A DNA stretch of 64,000 nt from Chitinophagaceae bacterium (GTDB taxonomy: Bacteria > Bacteroidota > Bacteroidia > Chitinophagales > Chitinophagaceae), in assembly GCA_016715365.1 (NCBI GenBank), contig JADKAM010000005.1:62001-126000 (forward strand), read 5' to 3'. A program made the translations under genes and the position numbers. A model generated the notes under the pieces. It did not search any database. It was not told the origin of the DNA and saw only the letters and a list, made by a program, of their open reading frames with translations. Each line of letters begins with the position of its first letter. The stretch's first letter is position 1. Shown here piece after piece: positions 1-7,984 of this stretch.

Positions 1-785
1 CTTATTTCACTTTCTGTAAATTTTAAAACATTGCCCAGGTAATTGCCAAAAGCTTTCAGGTCTTCGGCTTTAAGTAAAACATCATAACCTTCGGCGGCAT
101 GGCCGCAAACAAATTGTGTGTTCTTATCAAAAGTAGCAATAGCCTTGTCCAGTAATATGATCCAGTTGGCAATATTAGCACCGGATGCTTTATCAATATA
201 AGGATGACGGCGGTTAAAAACCAGATCGCCCATGTGTACAATATTGCCTTTCTCAAAGTGTATCAGGCTATCGCCATTGGTATGGCCTGCACCAAAATAA
301 TGGGCCTTGATGGTTTCTTTGTGTACTTTGGCGCTCCATCCTTCTTCACCAAAAGTGATATCTGGTATGTGAAATTTATCGGCCGATAATTTTTGTTCAC
401 CGGCTACTCTTAACTGGTTGGCTTTTGAATTTACATGCGCCACCGCATGTTCGGCCATATCTTTAAAAGCTATATTACCTCCGGTATGATCGCCATGATG
501 ATGCGTATTGATCAGAAATTTAAATGGCTTTTTGTTTTTCTTTTTCAATTCTTCTATCAAATGTCCGGCAGTATCCGGGAATTGTGAATCTACTACTACC
601 ATACCTTTTTTCGTAAGCAGGAAGGCGATAGTGCCACCTTTTTCGGTAAAAATGCCGATATCATCTGTAAGCATTTTTATCTTCCAGGCAGGATCAAATA
701 AAAACGAAGCCAGTGAACTTTGGTTAAGTAAGGCAAGGCCTGCAAGGGTTAAGCCTGAATTGCGCAAGAATGATCTGCGTTGCAT
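1..785 (-). CDS. Tat-exported MBL-fold metallo-hydrolase, 3' end beyond the window
   Basis: The reading frame starts at ATG 785 and is still open at the window edge, so the C-terminus is missing. The N-terminus (MQRRSFLRNSGLTLAG) has the twin-arginine pattern followed by a hydrophobic stretch, which predicts export of a folded, metal-loaded enzyme. The zinc-binding HxHxDH motif is at residues 95-100 (HHHGDH). It is followed by a histidine in an AGHTNGDS segment, a metal-bridging aspartate in HMGD and a CGHA histidine, the usual order of the metallo-beta-lactamase fold. The substrate cannot be told; B3-like lactamases, lactonases and quinoprotein-relay hydrolases share this layout. An AraC-type regulator gene ends 92 bp upstream on the same strand. 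Confidence 0.88.
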   Translation of the reverse strand, partial: MQRRSFLRNSGLTLAGLALLNQSSLASFLFDPAWKIKMLTDDIGIFTEKGGTIAFLLTKKGMVVVDSQFPDTAGHLIEELKKKNKKPFKFLINTHHHGDHTGGNIAFKDMAEHAVAHVNSKANQLRVAGEQKLSADKFHIPDITFGEEGWSAKVHKETIKAHYFGAGHTNGDSLIHFEKGNIVHMGDLVFNRRHPYIDKASGANIANWIILLDKAIATFDKNTQFVCGHAAEGYDVLLKAEDLKAFGNYLGNVLKFTESEI

Positions 786-877
786 AATGATGAGTTTTGA
801 TAATACAATATACAAAAAATATCAGGCATTATTTGTAATAACACTTTTTGTACTGAATAGTTTACCGGGTTTTAAAA

Positions 878-1438
878 TCAGAGATTCTGAATGGCAATTC
901 TTCTTTTATTTTTCAGTTTCTTAAAATGAGTAGGCGTTAAGCCTGTTACTTTTTTAAACTGTGCCGATAAGTGTGCCACACTGCTGTAATGTAATTTGTA
1001 TGAAATTTCTGTAAGTGTAACATCTTCAAACATGATCAGTTCTTTTATTCGCTCAATTTTCATGGCAATAACATATTGCTCAATCGTAGATGCCTCTACT
1101 TCAGAAAAAAGATTTGCCAGATAGGTATAACTGTAATTCAGTTTTTTGCTGAGGTAATCAGAAAAATTCACGATTAGTTTTTCTTCGGTGTGGTAAACAT
1201 AGTCAACCACCACTTTTCTTATTTTTTCAATGATGGCGCCTTGTTTGTTTTCCAGCAATTCAAGCCCTGCTTTCTTAATTTTATCATTTAGTTTTTTCTT
1301 TTCAACGTCGGTTAGTTCTTCCATGATTTCTACTTCACCAAGTTCAACTTTTACTGGCTTTATTTCCAATTCTTCCAGGGCTTCCTTCACAACTACTTTG
1401 CAACTCAGGCAGGCCATATTTCTAACATACAGTTTCAT
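878..1438 (-). CDS. AraC-family regulator with N-terminal HMA-like metal-binding domain
   Basis: This 186-residue protein joins two modules. Residues 1-65 look like a heavy-metal-associated ferredoxin fold: the start MKLYVRNMACLSC carries an MxCxxC motif of the type that binds Cu(I), Zn or Hg in metallochaperones. Residues 75-180 are an AraC-type DNA-binding region with two helix-turn-helix units; LTEISYKLHYSSVAHLSAQF and FKKVTGLTPTHFKK are typical of the second. Proteins of this shape are frequent in Bacteroidota, often beside metal transporters, and are presumed metal-responsive activators. Here no metal transporter is adjacent; the neighbour downstream on the same strand is the exported metallo-hydrolase. 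Metal sensing is inferred from the motif only. Confidence 0.85.
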   Translation of the reverse strand: MKLYVRNMACLSCKVVVKEALEELEIKPVKVELGEVEIMEELTDVEKKKLNDKIKKAGLELLENKQGAIIEKIRKVVVDYVYHTEEKLIVNFSDYLSKKLNYSYTYLANLFSEVEASTIEQYVIAMKIERIKELIMFEDVTLTEISYKLHYSSVAHLSAQFKKVTGLTPTHFKKLKNKRRIAIQNL

Positions 1439-1489
1439 CAGTTAATTTTTAAAAGTTTAGCTTATCAATAAATATAAGGTTACAACTTA

Positions 1490-2299
1490 TTATTTATAAG
1501 GATATAATATGTTAAACGCCTCATAAATACTGTTGTGTAAAATAGTGGCATGGTTTTCTTTTGGCATAGGAACAAAATCAATCTTCATATTTTTTTTGTT
1601 GGCTTTTTGCAAAGCCTTCACCAGGCCCGCAGCACCTTCCTCCATTTCTTTTCCTTCGGTACCAACCGAAACATACACCCATTTTTTATTGTCGGGTTGC
1701 CCGGTAAGCAGGGCAGGGGCCTGTTTTAATAAAGCCCTGTCATCCCACCAAAGGCTGGGGCTTACAATGATATAGTTTGAAAACAGATCAGGCTTTTTTA
1801 GCAGAATTTCAGTTGCAACGAGGCCTCCCAGTGACTGGCCGATTAGATAAGTACTATCGTTTGTTTTGTAATTTGCTTTAATGTATGGTTGTAATTCCTT
1901 TTCAATAAAATCAATGAATTTAGCCGAGCCACCGGTTGTTGGGTAAGTCTTTTTTAATTCAGCATTTTTTGTAGGGAATGTGAAATCCCTTTTTCTGTCA
2001 ACATTGGCAATACCAACAATAATGGTTTTGGGCATATTAAAAGTCATATTATAAAACTGTACCAGTCCAACAATATGCAAAAAATCTTCATTGGCAGATC
2101 CATCCAGTAAATAAATGACCGGGTATTTTGCTTTGTCATTATAGCCATCCGGCAAATAAATATTTAATGTTCTTTCCTCAGCAAGCATAGTAGATTTTAG
2201 TATTTTAATTTCTCCAATATTGAATGGTTTTGTTGTTTGAGCATTTACTATAAATGCATAAAACATGCAGAGTATGATTGCTGAAATTCTGTTTATCAT
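1490..2299 (-). CDS. Secreted alpha/beta-hydrolase, Fes/IroE-type esterase
   Basis: A 269-residue protein with a cleavable signal peptide ending at VNA (residue 20). It resembles the putative esterase family that includes enterochelin esterase and S-formylglutathione hydrolase. The nucleophile elbow is GQSLGG with Ser156. YLLDGSAN near residue 64 is the oxyanion-side strand turn, and HATILH near the C-terminus supplies the catalytic His. Length and order match IroE-like periplasmic esterases. The substrate is unknown: no siderophore genes are nearby. The next gene upstream (2330-3292) is another exported hydrolase, 30 bp away on the same strand, so the two are probably cotranscribed. Confidence 0.85.
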   Translation of the reverse strand: MINRISAIILCMFYAFIVNAQTTKPFNIGEIKILKSTMLAEERTLNIYLPDGYNDKAKYPVIYLLDGSANEDFLHIVGLVQFYNMTFNMPKTIIVGIANVDRKRDFTFPTKNAELKKTYPTTGGSAKFIDFIEKELQPYIKANYKTNDSTYLIGQSLGGLVATEILLKKPDLFSNYIIVSPSLWWDDRALLKQAPALLTGQPDNKKWVYVSVGTEGKEMEEGAAGLVKALQKANKKNMKIDFVPMPKENHATILHNSIYEAFNILYPYK

Positions 2300-2329
2300 G
2301 TTGTTTTTATAAGTTTTTGTTTTCAGAAA

Positions 2330-3292
2330 TTATTTAATTTCAAGGCTATCTAAAAAGTTCTTTACCGCACTGATATTCTGCCTTTTGTTATCATGCATGG
2401 TTCCGTGGCCGGCGCCATCAATCATTACAAATTTAGAATTGGGAACCAGGCTCTGAAAATATTTTACTGTTACAGGGCGGGCTTCATCAAATTCGCCGGT
2501 TATAAAAAGCGTTGGCACTTTAATGGTTTTTAAGCTTTGAACCCGGTTGTAGTTAATAAGGGTTCCGGCTGCAGTAAATTCTGTTGGTCCCCACATATAA
2601 TTATAAATAAACTCATTCCCTTTTGCAGTTGATGTATCCAGTTCACTTGTCAACTTTGTCTTTCGTACTCCAAAATTTTTATAAAATACTTCATTGGCAT
2701 TTTTATAAGCAGGTGATCCGTAATCATGATTTTTTTCGCCTGTTTTAATGGCCAGTTGAATGGAATCAGGCAATGTGGTGATAAGCGTATCGGCATCGGC
2801 TTTCCATAATGATGTGCTAAAATAGGGGCTGTTGAATATGATGGCTTTAATGCCTTTTGGATATTTCAGGTAATATTCTAAAGCTAAAGCCGTGCCCCAG
2901 GAATGGCCATGCAGGTAAAACTCTTTTAATCCCAATGAAGTTTTTAGTGCTTCTACCTGTTCAACAAAATTTTCAACTTTAAGTAATGTGGTGTCTGTAT
3001 GGTAGCCAGACCGCCCGCTGCCAAGCTGATCAAAAATAATGACAGGCCTGTCTTCGCCTAAAGAAGCAAACTGGTAAAACGATTTACTGGTGCCGCCCGG
3101 CCCGCCATGCAGCATAAGAAGAGGTGTCTGCTTACCTTCTCCTAAAATCCGATACCATATTTTTCCTCCTTTTACGGTAACATAACCTTCTCCGGCTTTT
3201 AATTGAGGTGTAGATCTGCAGCCTGCGAATAAGACTATAATAATAAATGCAAATAAGGTTGCATAGCGTTTAGTGTTGTTGATGTGGTACAT
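2330..3292 (-). CDS. Lipoprotein alpha/beta-hydrolase of the proline iminopeptidase (S33) family
   Basis: I choose ATG 3292 because it places a basic N-terminus and a hydrophobic stretch directly before a lipobox-like LFAGC (Cys25); upstream in-frame ATGs would add an implausible cysteine-rich leader. The protein (320 residues) has the HGGPGG oxyanion motif at 62-67, the nucleophile elbow GHSWGT with Ser131, an aspartate in GEFDEARP and a histidine in GAGHGTMHD. This is the prolyl iminopeptidase/tricorn-interacting-factor set. It is probably a membrane-anchored peptidase or related hydrolase acting outside the cytoplasm. Substrate specificity cannot be read from the sequence. Confidence 0.85.
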   Translation of the reverse strand: MYHINNTKRYATLFAFIIIVLFAGCRSTPQLKAGEGYVTVKGGKIWYRILGEGKQTPLLMLHGGPGGTSKSFYQFASLGEDRPVIIFDQLGSGRSGYHTDTTLLKVENFVEQVEALKTSLGLKEFYLHGHSWGTALALEYYLKYPKGIKAIIFNSPYFSTSLWKADADTLITTLPDSIQLAIKTGEKNHDYGSPAYKNANEVFYKNFGVRKTKLTSELDTSTAKGNEFIYNYMWGPTEFTAAGTLINYNRVQSLKTIKVPTLFITGEFDEARPVTVKYFQSLVPNSKFVMIDGAGHGTMHDNKRQNISAVKNFLDSLEIK

Positions 3293-3397
3293 GTATTTAC
3301 ATTTGATGCATAAATATACGCAACCGGTTTTTATCATTGCGAAATCAGCAAAACACAATTAAAGTTGCCCAATGGTATGCCGAGGAACGGATTGCGA

Positions 3398-3435
3398 CGC
3401 AACGATGATGCCATGAAAAACTGTGGCTGGTATCA
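3398..3435. repeat. Dispersed repeat, copy A (partner at 25476-25513)
   Basis: CGCAACGATGATGCCATGAA plus one further A (3398-3418) is identical to 25476-25496. A second shared block, TGGTATCA, follows at the same distance (9 bp between blocks) in both copies. Both copies lie between genes. It is not a tRNA or an obvious binding site, and its origin is unknown. Confidence 0.7.
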
Positions 3436-3494
3436 TTATCATTTATTCTTAATTCAAGGGGATAACTTCGGTCGTTCCTCCCTCGTTAAGTCGT

Positions 3495-4706
3495 TCAATA
3501 TTCCAACTTCCTTAACTTGGGAAACTTAAGCCAGGTAGCAGTTACCACCAATACCGACATGGCGCCGCCAAAAATAATGGCCGGCAAAGTGCCAAACATG
3601 CGGGAGGTAACACCGCTTTCGAACTGGCCTAATTCGTTGCTGCTGTTTATAAAAATTAAATTGATAGAAGAAACACGGCCCCTTAATTCATCGGGCGTAA
3701 ATAATTGTAGTATGGTGCCTCGTACCACAACGCTCACAGCATCGCAGAGGCCTGCAGCCAGCAATGCCATGAAACTTAACCAGTAAACTTTTGATAAACC
3801 AAAAATGATGATGCAGATACCAAAGCCTGCAACTGACAGCAACATTTTTAATCCCTGTTTGCGGCGCATGGGATATTTTACAAGCAGTGCAACAATGATG
3901 AGGCTACCCAGATCCATGGCAGCATTTAAAAAACCATAACCTACGGCATTCGTGTGCAAAATGGTCGATGCCACTTCAGGAATAAAAGCACTGGCTCCGC
4001 CAAAAAGAACCGCAAACAGATCTAAAGAAATTACGCCCAGTAAATTCTTATTGGAGAAAACAAATGAAAACCCTTTTTTAATGGAAGTGAGCATAGGCTC
4101 TTTTTCCAGGTTTTGTACAGGAGGCTTGGGATATAATTGTAAAGCAAAAATACCCGCAGTTAATATTAAAGAAGCAGTTACAAAATAGGCATTAGAAATA
4201 CCAATGCCTGCAATTAACAATCCGCCCACGGCATGGCCACCAATAGATGAAATAAGCCAGGTGGATGAATTGTAAGAGATGGCTTTTTGCAACTGTTCAC
4301 GGGGCACAATGGCCGCAATCATACTGTTGGCCGATGGGCCGGCAAACGAACGGATGATGCCCGTAAAAAAAACTACAATTAAAATTACAGTAAGTTGTGT
4401 GGTATTGCTAAACCCAAACCAGGGCAGGCTTATCAGTGCCAGGGTAATGCCACAGATCATATAACAGGCATAAGACCAGACGAGGATATTTTTTTTATTG
4501 TGCTTGTCTATATAATGGCCGGCATATAAAGCGGCAATTACTGCCGGAACAAATTCGGCAAGGCCTGCAAAACCAACCATGTATGTGTTTGCTAAATGAA
4601 AAACCTGGTAAATAACAATGGTGGTTATCATGCGCAGGCCCAACACAAAGAATAATCTTGCAAAAATAAAGTGTTGAAATTCCTTGGGTAGTTTGCTGCT
4701 GCTCAT
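3495..4706 (-). CDS. MFS transporter, EntS/MFS_3-like
   Basis: A 403-residue protein with about twelve hydrophobic segments. It carries the MFS loop 2-3 signature as GHYIDKHNKKN, and the second-half equivalent region LVKYPMRRKQG. The overall pattern resembles the MFS_3 branch that contains the enterobactin exporter EntS and many drug or small-molecule exporters. The gene begins 9 bp after the deoxynucleoside kinase stop and is the last gene of a minus-strand run with folK. The transported substrate is unknown. Confidence 0.85.
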   Translation of the reverse strand: MSSSKLPKEFQHFIFARLFFVLGLRMITTIVIYQVFHLANTYMVGFAGLAEFVPAVIAALYAGHYIDKHNKKNILVWSYACYMICGITLALISLPWFGFSNTTQLTVILIVVFFTGIIRSFAGPSANSMIAAIVPREQLQKAISYNSSTWLISSIGGHAVGGLLIAGIGISNAYFVTASLILTAGIFALQLYPKPPVQNLEKEPMLTSIKKGFSFVFSNKNLLGVISLDLFAVLFGGASAFIPEVASTILHTNAVGYGFLNAAMDLGSLIIVALLVKYPMRRKQGLKMLLSVAGFGICIIIFGLSKVYWLSFMALLAAGLCDAVSVVVRGTILQLFTPDELRGRVSSINLIFINSSNELGQFESGVTSRMFGTLPAIIFGGAMSVLVVTATWLKFPKLRKLEY

Positions 4707-4715
4707 TTGTAATGA

Positions 4716-5348
4716 TTAGGGCAAAGTTATATAATGTTGCCCATCTTCATATTCTTTGTCGAGTGCGTTAATAATAATTTTCAGGTGCTCTTCATTACCC
4801 AGGAAATCGGCATTGCCTGCATCCACATACAGCGTTTTAATATTGTGCTGTTTTATATACTGGGTATAGGTTTCCTGCAAGGTGAACAGGTAATCGTTTG
4901 GAATAGACTGTTCATAATCCCGGTTACGTTTTTTAATGTTTTCCTGTAATTTTTTTACAGGTGTGTGCAGGTAAATAACAATGTCGGGTTGTACGATCTG
5001 TGGGTTAATGATCTCAAAAAGTTTTTGATACAAGCGAAACTCTTCATCCGGTAAATTTACTTTGGCAAACAAAAGACATTTGGTAAAAAGATAATCGGAT
5101 ATGGTAATGTTTTGAAACATATCCTTTGTCTGCAACAGGTCTTTTAACTGCTTATATCGCTCTGCCATAAAAAATAACTCCAGCGGAAAAGCGTACTGGC
5201 CGGGGTTTTCATAAAATTTTGGCAGAAAGGGATTGTCGGCAAATTCTTCCAGTATAAACCGGGCGTTAAAATGTTTGCTTAGCAAATGAGCCAATGTGGT
5301 TTTACCGGCACCAATATTTCCTTCTATAGTAACAAAATTATACTTCAT
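4716..5348 (-). CDS. Deoxynucleoside kinase (deoxyadenosine/deoxycytidine kinase family)
   Basis: The start at ATG 5348 (MKYNFVTIEG) is preferred over ATG 5366 because it begins the conserved first strand. The P-loop GNIGAGKT follows immediately. The protein has LEEFADNPFLPKFY, matching the substrate-contact E(E/P)xxxNPFL region, an ISDYLFTKCLLFA segment equivalent to the DRS-like motif, and a C-terminal arginine-rich KKRNRDYE lid. Length (210 residues) fits bacterial dNK-type enzymes that salvage deoxynucleosides by 5'-phosphorylation. It lies 44 bp downstream of folK on the same strand, an arrangement common in Bacteroidota. Confidence 0.9.
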   Translation of the reverse strand: MKYNFVTIEGNIGAGKTTLAHLLSKHFNARFILEEFADNPFLPKFYENPGQYAFPLELFFMAERYKQLKDLLQTKDMFQNITISDYLFTKCLLFAKVNLPDEEFRLYQKLFEIINPQIVQPDIVIYLHTPVKKLQENIKKRNRDYEQSIPNDYLFTLQETYTQYIKQHNIKTLYVDAGNADFLGNEEHLKIIINALDKEYEDGQHYITLP

Positions 5349-5392
5349 ACGCAGATAGGACTGCAAAATAAGCGGAAACAGCTTTTGTGCTC

Positions 5393-5872
5393 TTAAAACT
5401 TTTTCACATTTAGTCTGTCGGGGCAGTTAATAAGAAGCTGGTGAACAGTTTTGTTGAGACCCGGATGTTTCAGGTTGGGCGATAGCTGATTGAGTGGTAC
5501 CAGCACAAAGCGCCTGTTTTGAATTTGTGGATGGGGGATGCAGAGATGCTCCTGTTCAATTATTTCTTTGTTGAAAAATAAAATATCAATGTCGATAACC
5601 CTGGGTGCATTTTTAACGGTTCTGATACGCCCCATTTTTTTTTCGATGCTTAAAATGGTTTGCATGGTTTGCAGGGCCGATAATTTTGTTTCCACAATAA
5701 TTACCTGGTTTAAAAAATCGGGTTGTTTTGTATTGCCCCATGCTGCTGTGCTGTACAGGCCCGATTGACGGATTACTTTGCCGATCTGTTTTTCAATTTG
5801 TACAACAGCTTTTGATAAACTGCCTTTACTGTTGCCCATATTGCTGCCGAGAAGTAGGTAAGTATTATTCAT
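5393..5872 (-). CDS. folK: 2-amino-4-hydroxy-6-hydroxymethyldihydropteridine diphosphokinase
   Basis: This 159-residue protein is HPPK, which transfers pyrophosphate from ATP to the pterin in folate synthesis. Recognisable features are the N-terminal YLLLGSNMGN, the FLNQVI strand, the ATP-site region KKMGRIR, and the signature PRVIDIDILFF with the two Mg-binding aspartates, followed by IPHPQIQNRRFVLVPL. Its ATG overlaps the final TGA of the broken RES gene (TGATG), so translation may be coupled to the toxin-antitoxin unit upstream. It is followed by the deoxynucleoside kinase and an MFS transporter. Confidence 0.95.
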   Translation of the reverse strand: MNNTYLLLGSNMGNSKGSLSKAVVQIEKQIGKVIRQSGLYSTAAWGNTKQPDFLNQVIIVETKLSALQTMQTILSIEKKMGRIRTVKNAPRVIDIDILFFNKEIIEQEHLCIPHPQIQNRRFVLVPLNQLSPNLKHPGLNKTVHQLLINCPDRLNVKKF

Positions 5873-6324
5873 CAGATTTTAAAAAGCCTTTCATCGGGCC
5901 AGAATGACTTTGTTTTAATGATTTTTATTTTTTTAAAATCTTCATGCAGGGGATTTGCAAGATAATTATATTCTTCCTGGATGACAACGGACGGTACTTT
6001 CAAAAGCAGCGATTCTTTCCCGTTTAAAAATTTCGCCTATGAATTGGGTATATTCAAAGTCATCTTTCCAGTTATTTTTTAAATGTTTCAGTTCAATTGC
6101 CGTGCTGGATTGTTCGTCCGGCCAACTTATATACATAAGGTCCAAAGCAAGGGATAATGTTTAAAGTTTGTGTTTACGAGCATTTCTAAAACAGCCAGAG
6201 AAATAAATTGTGAGGTGTACAAAAGGGGTACACCTTTTGAGTTCCACCGGGCTCCCATCAGTTTTGCTCCGGTACCGCTTATGTCATTGTTATATGCAGT
6301 ATTGCTGATTCGATATACTATCAT
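5872..6324 (-). pseudogene. RES-domain toxin, disrupted by two compensating frameshifts
   Basis: RES toxins are NAD+-degrading partners of Xre/ParS antitoxins. The N-terminal part (6324 to about 6145) reads YRISN..GTGAKLMGARWNSKGVPLLYTS, the conserved RES core, but stops at 6127-6129. A middle piece continues in another frame (about 6145-6020: MYISWPDEQSSTAIELKHL..NNWKDDFEYTQFIGEIFK). A final piece returns to the first frame (about 6020-5872: GKESLLLKVPSVVIQEEY..LANPLHEDF..FWPDERLFKI). Joined, they give a normal RES domain of about 150 residues. The ATG overlaps the antitoxin stop and the final TGA overlaps the folK start. Whether the indels are biological or sequencing errors is undecided. 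Confidence 0.88.
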
Positions 6325-6767
6325 GCAAACAGGCCATGTTGAATTCGTCCTAATTGGGTTAATACTTTCTGAATACCTTCATAAGAAGTCAGCGATTCAA
6401 AAGATAAATTACCTTCCAGCATATATGGCTTTCGCTTTAACCAATTGTAAAAATTCTCAACCTTGCCAAAAGTGATCTTACCTTCTTTTATTACTTTTTC
6501 AATTTGAACGGCCCGTTCAGCATTGATAGGAGCAAAACTGCCGTTATTTTTTGCATAACGTTGTAATGTGCGTTCGCTTACATGAAGTATTGAAGCCCAT
6601 TCGGCCTGGGTAAATGGAGTTTTATCGGCAATTTTTTTAAATTCACTGTAAGTAAAATCTTTTACCTGAGGTAACGCCTTCACACTACGGTAAACGGGCA
6701 ATGGTTCTTCTGCTTTTGATGTAGCAGCGCCTTGTTTATAACTGATACTATTTACTTTCTTTTTCAT
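6321..6767 (-). CDS. Xre/MbcA/ParS-type antitoxin of a RES toxin-antitoxin pair
   Basis: The ATG at 6767 (MKKKVNSISYKQ) is preferred; longer frames would run through the operator region. The 148-residue product has a helix-turn-helix, TQAEWASILHVSERTLQRYAKN, in the middle. Its C-terminal half, INAERAVQIEKVIKEG..FGKVENFYNWLKRKP, is the MbcA/ParS toxin-binding domain; it ends SYEGIQKVLTQLGRIQHGLFA, with the usual small C-terminal helix. The stop overlaps the RES start (ATGA). It is predicted to repress its own promoter, where inverted repeats are visible (6774-6804), and to neutralise the RES enzyme. The antitoxin is intact although the toxin frame is broken. Confidence 0.9.
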   Translation of the reverse strand: MKKKVNSISYKQGAATSKAEEPLPVYRSVKALPQVKDFTYSEFKKIADKTPFTQAEWASILHVSERTLQRYAKNNGSFAPINAERAVQIEKVIKEGKITFGKVENFYNWLKRKPYMLEGNLSFESLTSYEGIQKVLTQLGRIQHGLFA

Positions 6768-6773
6768 TGAACT

Positions 6774-6804
6774 GACAAATGTCATACAAATGTACGACAT
6801 TTGT
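6774..6804. promoter_or_regulatory. Probable autoregulatory operator of the Xre antitoxin
   Basis: The block ACAAATGT occurs at 6775-6782 and 6786-6793, and its inverse ACATTTGT at 6797-6804. The last two form a perfect 8-bp inverted repeat with a 3-bp spacer (ACG). The site lies 7-37 bp upstream of the antitoxin ATG, where dimeric HTH antitoxins bind their own promoters. No binding data exist; this is inferred from position and symmetry. Confidence 0.6.
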
Positions 6805-6870
6805 CCACATTGTACAAATTTTTTAGAATCCTTTTTTACCAATAGCTTTACGCCTCAATTAAAGCAGCTT

Positions 6871-7983
6871 ATGCAAAAATACAGCCAGGTTAGAGCCATG
6901 CTGGCCATAACCAAAGCCAGTTTGAGAGCTATTTTCAGGAGCCCGTCGGCAGTCGTGTTTAGTTTTGTTTTCCCTTTTATATTTATTCTGGTATTTGGTT
7001 TTATAGGAGATGGCGGAGGAGTTCCGGTGTATAAAGTGGCTATTGATAAAAATTGTGACACTGCCAATGCATTATTTGATTCCATTAAAACAAGCAAACG
7101 TATAAAGATTGTAAGGTTTGCAAGTGATAAAGAATTGCGATCGAGCCTGCTTAAAGGGAAAATAGCCGGGGTTATTAAAATTACCAGGCCAGCCGATGCT
7201 GCTTCAGCCTATCAATATACTATCAGCAGTACCAGTGCCAGTGATGATAAATGGCCGCAGGTATTGCCTATATTAAACGGCATCAGCAATGAAATTAATA
7301 ATGCAAAATTTGCCAACAGGCCAGCCTATGTTAAAGCTGATCCTGTACAACCGGTTAAAAGAGAAGTGGTCAGAGAATATAAAACCATTGATTTTATTCT
7401 ACCGGGGCAGTTGGGCTTTTCACTTTTGAGCTCGGGTGTTTTTGGGGTTGCATTTATGTTTTTTAACCTGAGAAATACTTTAGTGCTCAAACGTTTTTTT
7501 GCCACACCTATCAGCCGCACCCATATTATTTTAGGCGAAGGATTATCCCGGGTGATATTTCAGATGGTTACTGCCATTGTGATCATCCTGGCCGGGTATT
7601 ACATATTTGGATTTACATTGGTAAACGGATTCAGGACGCTGATGGAAATGCTGCTGCTGAGTTTTATTGGCCTGGTTATATTTATGGGTTTTGGTTTTAT
7701 AGTAAGCGGGCTGGCAAAAAACGACAGTACCATACCGCCATTTGCCAACCTGATAACTTTACCACAGTTTTTATTGGGGGGCACTTTTTTTTCGATAGAA
7801 GCATTTCCAAAATGGTTACAACCCATTTCAAAAGCAATGCCACTTACACACTTAAATACAGCAATGAGGGCGGTAGCTTTTGAAGGGCAAAATTTATGGG
7901 AAGTGCGGACAGAAATTGGCATTTTATTAATATGGGGAATTGCTGTTTACATAGTTGCCATCAAAGTTTTTAAATGGGAATAG
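6871..7983 (+). CDS. ABC-2 type transporter permease, without an adjacent ATPase
   Basis: From ATG 6871 the protein has 370 residues; ATG 6898 is an alternative start. It has one N-terminal membrane segment (AVVFSFVFPFIFILVFGFIG), a long extracytoplasmic domain of about 150 residues and then about five membrane segments in the C-terminal half. RVIFQMVTAIVIILAGYYIFGF and LPQFLLGGTFFSIEAFPKWLQP are typical of ABC-2 exporters of the DrrB/NodJ and ABC2_membrane_3 groups. The usual upstream ATP-binding gene is absent; the toxin-antitoxin unit lies there on the opposite strand. It overlaps no other gene and is followed 1 bp later by an SRPBCC protein. Confidence 0.88.
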   Translation: MQKYSQVRAMLAITKASLRAIFRSPSAVVFSFVFPFIFILVFGFIGDGGGVPVYKVAIDKNCDTANALFDSIKTSKRIKIVRFASDKELRSSLLKGKIAGVIKITRPADAASAYQYTISSTSASDDKWPQVLPILNGISNEINNAKFANRPAYVKADPVQPVKREVVREYKTIDFILPGQLGFSLLSSGVFGVAFMFFNLRNTLVLKRFFATPISRTHIILGEGLSRVIFQMVTAIVIILAGYYIFGFTLVNGFRTLMEMLLLSFIGLVIFMGFGFIVSGLAKNDSTIPPFANLITLPQFLLGGTFFSIEAFPKWLQPISKAMPLTHLNTAMRAVAFEGQNLWEVRTEIGILLIWGIAVYIVAIKVFKWE

Positions 7984-7984
7984 T

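Noticed and set aside
508..924. 138-codon plus-strand frame at the left end
   Set aside because: It lies opposite the MBL-fold gene and its promoter region; the product has no recognisable features.
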